Below are positions 58,166 through 64,000 of a DNA stretch of 64,000 nucleotides, piece after piece. The DNA lies in assembly GCA_001642415.1 (NCBI GenBank), contig LTDK01000099.1, positions 28,568 through 92,567 of the forward strand. The letters are read 5' to 3'. The stretch's first letter is position 1; the number at the start of each line of letters is the position of its first letter. The position numbers and the translations under genes are program-made. The notes under the pieces were generated by a model. The model worked only from the letters and a program-made list of their open reading frames with translations, was not told where the DNA came from and did no database searches. Origin of the DNA: Nematocida ironsii (taxonomy: Eukaryota > Microsporidia).

Positions 58166-58785
58166 TCTTTTTATTGCGATTTTACTTTTTATATGAATTT
58201 TTGATCAGAAATGATTTGAATTTAATACGATTGATTCCATTTACAGATTTACAGAATATTCTGATAATAAGAGTACGTCTAAAATTGTTAATTTTACATT
58301 TAGTATTTTCTATATAATCTATAATAAAGAAGGTATTTCTATGGGTTTATGCATTATTATATTGTATAAAAGTCTTATGTGTATAATTATAATAATGTAT
58401 AAAATATTATGTATGTATTAATGAGGAATATTATATATTTAATTTTATATTAAAATATGTAAAAATGCATTTATTTTTTAATATGCAATTACTAAATTAT
58501 TATAATAAATAATTTCGGGTTACATCTAATTATTAATACTTTGACTAAATAACTAATTGAATTATTTTCTATTAATATTCATATTTTTATATTTCTAGTC
58601 TTATATTATTAGACATTCTGTGTATAGAATAGTATTTATATCCAGAATTTTTAGATTTCTTTAATTATTGCTTTTATTTCTGTGCCTTCTAAAATAGTAG
58701 AATTATTGCCAATATTCTTGTTATTTTAGATTACATCAGTATTTGCTGAGAAAAATGACAGTTCATCTGAAAGTTCTTTCTATAC
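58166..58785. other. A+T-rich intergenic region with one recurrent 11-mer
   Basis: About 620 bp. The ATTTCGGGTTA copy at 58512-58522 (TAACCCGAAAT on minus) lies 347 bp upstream of the 51-aa gene on its strand. No acceptable frame or RNA gene. Confidence 0.5.
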
Positions 58786-60138
58786 TTATTTTTCTGGAGT
58801 CTCATTAGATTTAACTTCTGGGATCTCGTCGGAAATAGCTGGAAGCTCATCTGAAATAGTTAAATTCGCATCAGATCTAGCTTCAAGAATCTTTTTTAGT
58901 TTAAATATAGGAATTCCATCTAAAATAGTTGAATTATCATCTGATTTAACTTCTGGAGTCTCATTAGATTTAACTATAACTACTTCTTCTGAAGTCTCTT
59001 CTGGTTTATCTGTTGGAGTATCAAGAGATAATTCTACTGCCCCTACTGTTTCTTCTTCTGTTTCATCTGTAGTTTCTGTTATAATTACGCTATATTCTTT
59101 ATTTTCTGGATTTGCTGCTGCTAGTTCCTCTGTTGGATCTTCTGAAACAATCATTAGATTCTTATTAGGGCCATCCGTGGGTTTATAAACAGTAATAGAA
59201 ATTATTTTCTTCTGCATATCTACTGAATTGTTGTTTTCCATGCTTTCTTCTGTGCCTTCAACTTTTTCTATAATATGGAATTTTAAGTGTCCATCATTAT
59301 TTATACCCTTTGCATTTTTGTTGTTTATTAGAATATTTTTATTTCTATTAATATAAGTGTTTATAAGCATTCTAAGACTCTTTAGTGCAATTTGGTATAT
59401 TTTAATAGTGGATTTCTTTATCATCTGGTAAACCATTTGGGATATTTGGGTTATGTGCTCAGTATTGATTTTGTATTGATTTTCATCTTTTTGAATAACA
59501 GCTAGAGGTTTTGTTGGACCAACTGGAGTTTCAGTAGTAGTAGTGCTATTTGCTGCTTGAACTACAGGCATAGCTGGTGGACCAATTGGAATTGCATGGC
59601 CAATAGCAGAAGTGCTCTGTTCTGTTTGAATCACGGGCACAGCTGGATCAACTGGAGTTTCAGTAGTAGGAGTGCTATTTTCTGTTTGAGTCACGGATAC
59701 AGTTGAACCGACTGGAGTTTCAGTAGTAGGAGTGCTATTTGCTGTTTGAGTCACGGATACAGATGGTGGACCAAGTGGAATTGCATTGCCAGTAGCAGGA
59801 GTGCCATTTTCTGTTTGAGTCATGTCATTTTTGTCCACAGCTGGACCAACTGGAGTTTCAGTAGCAGGAGTGCCATTTTCTGTTTGAGTCACGGATACAG
59901 TTGAATCAACTGGAGTTTCAGTAGCAGGAGTGCCATTTTTTGTTTGAGTTGTGGCATTTTTGTTCACAATTGAACCAACCGGAGTTTCATTAGCAGGAGT
60001 GCCATTTTTTGTTTGAGTTGTATTAATCTTTTCACTAAGCTTATTGTTATGTATTTGCTTTAAAGCAAAAATGAATGATCCTATCAGCATACCGCCAATA
60101 GCGACTATTAATAATGATTTCTTATTTTCTGCAATCAT
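58786..60138 (-). CDS. membrane-anchored Thr/Pro repeat protein
   Basis: A 450-aa protein with an N-terminal membrane segment (SLLIVAIGGMLIGSFIFALK, about residues 8-27) and a lumenal or extracellular remainder by inference. Residues about 40-210 are built of 20-aa repeats of the type TQTENGTPATETPVGSTVSV; some carry a six-residue insert (KNATTQ-like) or IPLGPP. A basic Asn/Ile/Lys segment follows (about 225-275), then an acidic C-terminus with degenerate repeats (SNETPEVKSD). Many NxS/T sequons and clustered Thr/Ser suggest glycosylation. Repeats of this kind occur in surface, wall and polar-tube proteins of microsporidia; no specific match is claimed. Frame intact. Confidence 0.8.
   Translation of the reverse strand: MIAENKKSLLIVAIGGMLIGSFIFALKQIHNNKLSEKINTTQTKNGTPANETPVGSIVNKNATTQTKNGTPATETPVDSTVSVTQTENGTPATETPVGPAVDKNDMTQTENGTPATGNAIPLGPPSVSVTQTANSTPTTETPVGSTVSVTQTENSTPTTETPVDPAVPVIQTEQSTSAIGHAIPIGPPAMPVVQAANSTTTTETPVGPTKPLAVIQKDENQYKINTEHITQISQMVYQMIKKSTIKIYQIALKSLRMLINTYINRNKNILINNKNAKGINNDGHLKFHIIEKVEGTEESMENNNSVDMQKKIISITVYKPTDGPNKNLMIVSEDPTEELAAANPENKEYSVIITETTDETEEETVGAVELSLDTPTDKPEETSEEVVIVKSNETPEVKSDDNSTILDGIPIFKLKKILEARSDANLTISDELPAISDEIPEVKSNETPEK
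59500..60030 (-). repeat. coding minisatellite, 60-bp unit
   Basis: Tandem units encode the Thr/Pro repeats. The units at 59641-59700 and 59701-59760 are in exact 60-bp register and differ at only a few positions. Further units near 59821-60010 alternate 60 bp with longer ones. All spacings keep the reading frame. Confidence 0.85.
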
Positions 60139-60811
60139 CGGTATAAAAATTATTATTCTTTTTCTATTTATACTTTAAATTTAACAATTTTAATTAAAAT
60201 CATTTTTAATTTTTCTAAATTAAGTGACAGTTTTTTAAAATTAAAAATTATTGCCCATGCAAATTTTAATATTCTTTAGAAAATTTGGAAATTGCATTCT
60301 ATGATCATGCAAAACCATCCATTATTATGCAGAAATATATAATATTTACTGTCTAATTAGCTCTAGACGTATTAATTAATAGTCTATATACAGTATAATG
60401 TGAGAATTACACACTTTAGAATATATATCTAAGAATTAAATCCATAATAGTCTGCCAATCATATGAGAATTTCTGGATATTTCGGGTTACATTCTTTATT
60501 ATGCTTATATTTAACTAGTATACTATTGCATACTATACTAAATAATCCATTGTATCTTGGCGTAGTAAATTATTTGTTTTGTGTAATCTTCTATGTGGCA
60601 TATAGAAAGAGTTATTGGCATTTATTAACACATATTTAAATGTAAAGAAGTGTCATATTTACATTATTAAATTCTTATAAATAATTAGAAATTAAATTTC
60701 AGTTGTCCTAACAGTATTTGTACTTCACATAGATTATGGGTAGAAGCAAATACAGGTATTTATTATTTCCTATCATAGATTTAATTGGAGTACTTTCTGT
60801 TGATAGATTGA
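60139..60811. other. intergenic region with one recurrent 11-mer
   Basis: About 670 bp, A+T-rich. ATTTCGGGTTA at 60479-60489 lies 341 bp upstream of the Thr/Pro repeat gene on its strand, the same orientation and nearly the same distance as the copy upstream of the 51-aa gene. No gene seen. Confidence 0.5.
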
Positions 60812-61333
60812 TTATACGGGTGAATTATATATAGAATCCTTTCTTCTATTTATGTACGGCTGTATAGAATATCTTGATGAAAGGAGTTTGTTTAATGGAT
60901 ATTTCTTTTCTCTGTCTTTACTTCCTAAAATAAGTGCTCCTTTATGAAGGTGCTTTACTACTCCAACTTCAAATAAATCTCCTTTTTCTATCCTTACCAT
61001 GTCTCCCTCTGTAATGACTTGTTTCTTAATGACAACCATGGTTTTTCCATCTGGCAGAATGTGCATGTACTTATCTGATTTTACACCAAATATCTCTGCT
61101 AAATCATGCTCTGCTTCTTCCTCTGTAAATCCTCGGAAGGGCTTCTCTGAATGGTGTCTTCTTCTGACTTTCTTTGTATCTTCATCTTCTCTTGAATTTC
61201 TATTTGCAATGTCATTTGATATAATTGCTTCTTTTATTTTGGTGTGTCTCTCCTCCATTCTTTTATCTGCCAATTCCATTTTCTTTTTCTGTCTTGCCAT
61301 TATCTTTTGGAGCCCTGCTGTTATTGAAGCCAT
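60812..61333 (-). CDS. basic protein with possible SH3-like/KOW barrel, 173 aa
   Basis: The frame is open to a GTG at 61387, but the first ATG is at 61333. The N-terminal half is a charged helix (ARQKKKMELADKRMEERHTK) followed by a basic stretch (KKVRRRHHSEKPFRG). The C-terminal half is predicted beta: KTMVVIKKQVITEGDMVRIE, LFEVGVVKHLHKGALILGS. This resembles a small SH3-like or KOW barrel, as in ribosomal or elongation factors, but no family is recognised. The soluble basic nature suggests nucleic-acid contact (inference). Confidence 0.6.
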   Translation of the reverse strand: MASITAGLQKIMARQKKKMELADKRMEERHTKIKEAIISNDIANRNSREDEDTKKVRRRHHSEKPFRGFTEEEAEHDLAEIFGVKSDKYMHILPDGKTMVVIKKQVITEGDMVRIEKGDLFEVGVVKHLHKGALILGSKDREKKYPLNKLLSSRYSIQPYINRRKDSIYNSPV

Positions 61334-62375
61334 TCCAGTAAAAACATTTACAATTTTATTTACTAAAATATACCACCTACCATCCACAGATATAAAAGCA
61401 TACTAACATTTCCTTTTAGGGATATTCCTGTGTTTTACACCCAATAAACGTACAATAACTAATATTTTATGTATATATTAAATATCCCCTGGTACTATCA
61501 AATATATGGAATTATTCATATAAATATTCTTATTCTACCCAAAAAACAGGTATAATACTATAAGTTACCTATTAATCACTGTTTTATACATGATTTCCAT
61601 TCATATTCAAGCATTTATAATGTGTTTTTTCTTTACTATAAAATCATATAAGCGCTTTTCTCTATTAGTTAATAAGATTCTAAAAATTTCAGAATTCTCT
61701 TTATTTCTTATTTTATTTCTGAATAATTTATTACCAGAGGAATAATATATGAACTATGCATAATTTATTAAAATAAAATATTATTTATGCCTTACATAAT
61801 ATAAATAAATTTATTCTTTAGATTTTATATTTATTGAGAATATCCTATAATTGACAAGAATATTACTGGTATTGGTTTTCCATAAGCGCATGGATCCCAT
61901 AATCGTCTCTGAGTATCATTGGCCTTGTAACCATCACGTTGATAGTTTCTATTAATTTAATTCAGTGAAGTTGTGACAGCTGCCGTCATATTGATCACCG
62001 AGGAAAATGAAAGATAAATAAACACACGGTTTTATGAGTAGATCTAGTTTACATTTTAGAGACCGAGAGAAAAAGCAGCTACTGGATTAAATATAATGGA
62101 ATTCTATGAAATTAACAGATAATTTTATTGCATGGGTTGTATACTAAGACTAATATTAGTATCGTAATACATGAGTTATCTGAATGTTTACAGAAACATG
62201 ACTGTATAAATTAAATCAGAAAATATGTTTGACACGACATGTCAACATAAATTAAATTGATCATACGGTCTATAAATACGTATTCAAAATTCAATAAACA
62301 TTAAAGTATCTTAATGACTTTTTCTAAGAAATCAACTGCATGAATTCCAAATAATATTAAACAGAATAGAATAAA
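61334..62375. other. 1-kb intergenic region containing a raised-G+C island
   Basis: Mostly A+T-rich, but 61871-62095 contains many C/G-containing words (for example GCGCATGGATCCC, GACAGCTGCCGTC) unlike its flanks. Possible stems include TCCAT/ATGGA (loop AAGCGC, near 61879-61894) and TGAC/GTCA around 61975-61990. Short open stretches exist on both strands but stop codons interrupt all of them. It may be a structured RNA or a decayed coding region; I cannot choose. Confidence 0.4.
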
Positions 62376-63500
62376 TCACATTTCTATTTCTTTTAAAAGG
62401 CTGTGCAGAGAAGAAGGCGGTGCTATTTTACTTGGTGGTAAATGAATGTACATGGGGCCATCTACACCTTCTATTTTCTGTCTTTTAACTATGTCATTAT
62501 ATACAACACTTAGAGTTGCAAGAATAATATGCCTGGGATCGCTTTCTTTAAAAGATAGTGTGCTTAGAAGGTCATTTATCCCCTGTAGAAGTCTATTTCT
62601 TCTGTCAAGCTGTATAACGCGGATTCTTTTTATTTCTTCACTCAGCGAAGACTCTAAATCTCTTTTTTCTGGCTTTTCCGAGAAAATAGTTGAAAGCGCA
62701 CGGATATCTTCTCCGTACTTCTTTATTACATACTGTAAATATTCCTGCAAGTGGTACTTCTTCATAAAAGGCAGGGATGAGTCTAGGAGTGTAATTGCTT
62801 CAGGGAGTCTAAAAATATCTGCAACTGGTCTTTCATGTACTAAATGCAGTTTAAGGAATACTCCTGGTTTATACGCAGAGAAGAACAGTTCATTCTTTGA
62901 AAGAATCTTCATAAGGAAACCACTTCCTAACGCAGCAGGCCGAGAGTGTATAAGAATTCCTGTAGGCTGGTGCTGTATCATTGTCATTTCTGTCGGTATT
63001 GGATATTCAATCTTATCCACACCTATTGGAATATCAACACTTTCTTTTTTTCCGCTTTTATTTCGTATGCGTATTCCTATAAGCGAAATAGTAATTCTTT
63101 TAAAAAATATATTAGATGCCTCTATAATACCAGAAATAGTATTCTCTACTTTATACCTGTCCAGCTCTATAGTATTCATATACACTGTCAAGGCACTCTC
63201 CTGTGTATTAATGCAAAAATACCACTTCTTCTGCAGATCACTTTGCATATCCACCAGAACTATACACGCACTTGTTCTGAGCTGCTCAACAAAACTCTTT
63301 AATACTTCGCATCTTTCTTCCTTTTCAACAAATTCATACTCTTTATCTGATTTGGTAAGTGCCCATCTCTTTATAATTCTTCCATTTTCCATCTGCACAG
63401 GAAATATCCGAAGGGGAAATAAGAGTGTTCTAGCTTGCTCAGACAGACTTTTTAACGATACTGAAGAAGGTCTTTCAAACACAACCACGACTGTGTCCAT
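62376..63500 (-). CDS. soluble protein of unknown function, 374 aa
   Basis: Mixed alpha/beta protein without signal peptide or membrane segment. The N-terminal part is beta-rich (VVVVFERPSSVSLKSL, IVLVDMQSDLQKKWYFCINT), a middle part has RITISLIGIRIRNKSGKK, and the C-terminal third is helical (EEIKRIRVIQLDRRNRLLQG). The composition and even codon use suggest a conserved housekeeping protein, perhaps a subunit of a nuclear complex, but I cannot name it. A 352-codon antisense frame overlaps almost exactly and is rejected. Confidence 0.72.
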   Translation of the reverse strand: MDTVVVVFERPSSVSLKSLSEQARTLLFPLRIFPVQMENGRIIKRWALTKSDKEYEFVEKEERCEVLKSFVEQLRTSACIVLVDMQSDLQKKWYFCINTQESALTVYMNTIELDRYKVENTISGIIEASNIFFKRITISLIGIRIRNKSGKKESVDIPIGVDKIEYPIPTEMTMIQHQPTGILIHSRPAALGSGFLMKILSKNELFFSAYKPGVFLKLHLVHERPVADIFRLPEAITLLDSSLPFMKKYHLQEYLQYVIKKYGEDIRALSTIFSEKPEKRDLESSLSEEIKRIRVIQLDRRNRLLQGINDLLSTLSFKESDPRHIILATLSVVYNDIVKRQKIEGVDGPMYIHLPPSKIAPPSSLHSLLKEIEM

Positions 63501-63948
63501 ATAAAAATTAATAAAACATTTTCATATAAGAAGTCCAGTCTTATACCACCATAAAATACAGAAATACATCAAAATAAAATATTAGTCTATATTACAACAG
63601 ATAACACAGAATAATCATATAAATCCAATTATATATACTGCTCTCTTTATAAATATAATCATTATCTATTATAAGTAAATCCAGATATTTATTAAATACT
63701 CAAATATGCAATAATTCCATTTGTTATTTATGATTAATATACCAACTGTCATTTGTCTGTTATATTGCCTAATTAGATGGTAATATTAGTATAAATATGT
63801 TTATTGTCATTTCCTGGTCTATGAATAACTAATAATAATACGTGTTTATAAAAAAGTAAACTCTTTCATTGCTAAAAAATCAATTTTATTTTATTTACAG
63901 ATTTATTCTAAGAATATTTAAATAGTTTATACTTTTAATAATAAAGAT
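63501..63948. other. A+T-rich intergenic region
   Basis: About 450 bp between the 374-aa gene and the partial frame at the window end. Nothing supportable was found. Confidence 0.5.
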
Positions 63949-64000
63949 ATGCTTATAAGGAAAGAATTTATTATAATTATTGGAACAATTATATTATGTA
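63949..64000 (+). CDS. possible 5' end of a gene leaving the window
   Basis: An ATG followed by 16 further codons to the edge, reading MLIRKEFIIIIGTIILC. A basic start then a hydrophobic run is the pattern of a signal peptide, as in the other secreted genes here. It is too short to prove coding. Confidence 0.35.
   Translation, partial: MLIRKEFIIIIGTIILC

Noticed and set aside
62446..63504. 352-codon plus-strand frame opposite the 374-aa gene
   Set aside because: Antisense shadow: Ser/Ile/Leu-rich translation without domain logic, and almost fully inside the better minus-strand gene.
1..64000. Spliceosomal introns, transposons, rRNA, CRISPR arrays and telomeric repeats
   Set aside because: No recognised gene needs an intron; no transposase, terminal repeats, rRNA signature, spaced repeat array or TTAGG-type tract was found by eye.

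Overview
The window looks like a compact nuclear genome segment from a microsporidian, most likely of the Nematocida type; the genus is inferred, not proven. The reasons are: eukaryotic genes only; no spliceosomal introns detected in any recognised gene; intergenic gaps often under 100 bp; A+T-rich spacers; markedly shortened orthologues of core eukaryotic proteins; MetAP2 without its long N-terminal extension; and several lineage-specific secreted proteins with signal peptides. Several of the longest open frames start at TTG or GTG. Where this matters I moved the start to the first in-frame ATG (WD40 gene at 7167, LRR protein at 14182, DOA1 at 20576, KRE33 at 41104, TAF2 at 50972, basic protein at 61333).

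Layout. 0-6.7 kb (all minus): a full multidomain acetyl-CoA carboxylase, a multipass membrane protein and a small unknown. 7-12.4 kb (all plus): WD40 protein, single C2H2 zinc finger, DUF167 protein, RCM1/NSUN5-type rRNA m5C methyltransferase, proteasome lid Rpn6. 12.6-18.7 kb: secreted leucine-rich protein, a small unknown, an Rpa3-like OB protein, then YIF1 and ERO1 directly abutting, and a secreted 600-aa unknown. 18.9-23 kb: DOA1/UFD3 head-to-head with DCP1, Mei2-type RRM protein, TFIIH subunit TFB4. 23.5-34 kb: a 2490-aa TOM1/HUWE1-type HECT ligase, V-ATPase subunit a, and a DUF2439 protein. 34-38 kb: an A+T-rich 1.3-kb gap followed by an 894-aa secreted unknown. 38-45 kb: MetAP2, intron-containing tRNA-Tyr, POLA2, a repeat cluster, KRE33/NAT10, NTO1/BRPF. 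45.5-50.4 kb: secreted 790-aa unknown, MCM3, and a 49-aa microprotein gene. 51-58 kb: TAF2 fused to two bromodomains, BRE1, EXO84-like, and a 51-aa microprotein gene. 58-64 kb: Thr/Pro repeat membrane protein, a basic unknown, a region of raised G+C, an unknown 374-aa protein, and the first codons of a gene leaving the window.

Themes. Conserved functions are scattered as in other compact fungal-type genomes: chromatin and transcription (NTO1, TAF2, BRE1, TFB4), replication (POLA2, MCM3, possibly RPA3), ubiquitin/proteasome (TOM1, DOA1, RPN6, BRE1), RNA modification and decay (RCM1, KRE33, DCP1), and secretion (YIF1, ERO1, EXO84, V-ATPase a). Short divergent spacers (24-39 bp) separate several head-to-head pairs and probably hold shared promoters. 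An exact 11-mer, TAACCCGAAAT, recurs six times, only in intergenic DNA. The best candidates for new biology are the TAF2-double-bromodomain fusion, the unrecognised secreted proteins, two unlisted microprotein genes, the intergenic 11-mer, the repeat cluster upstream of KRE33, and the region at about 61.9-62.1 kb.
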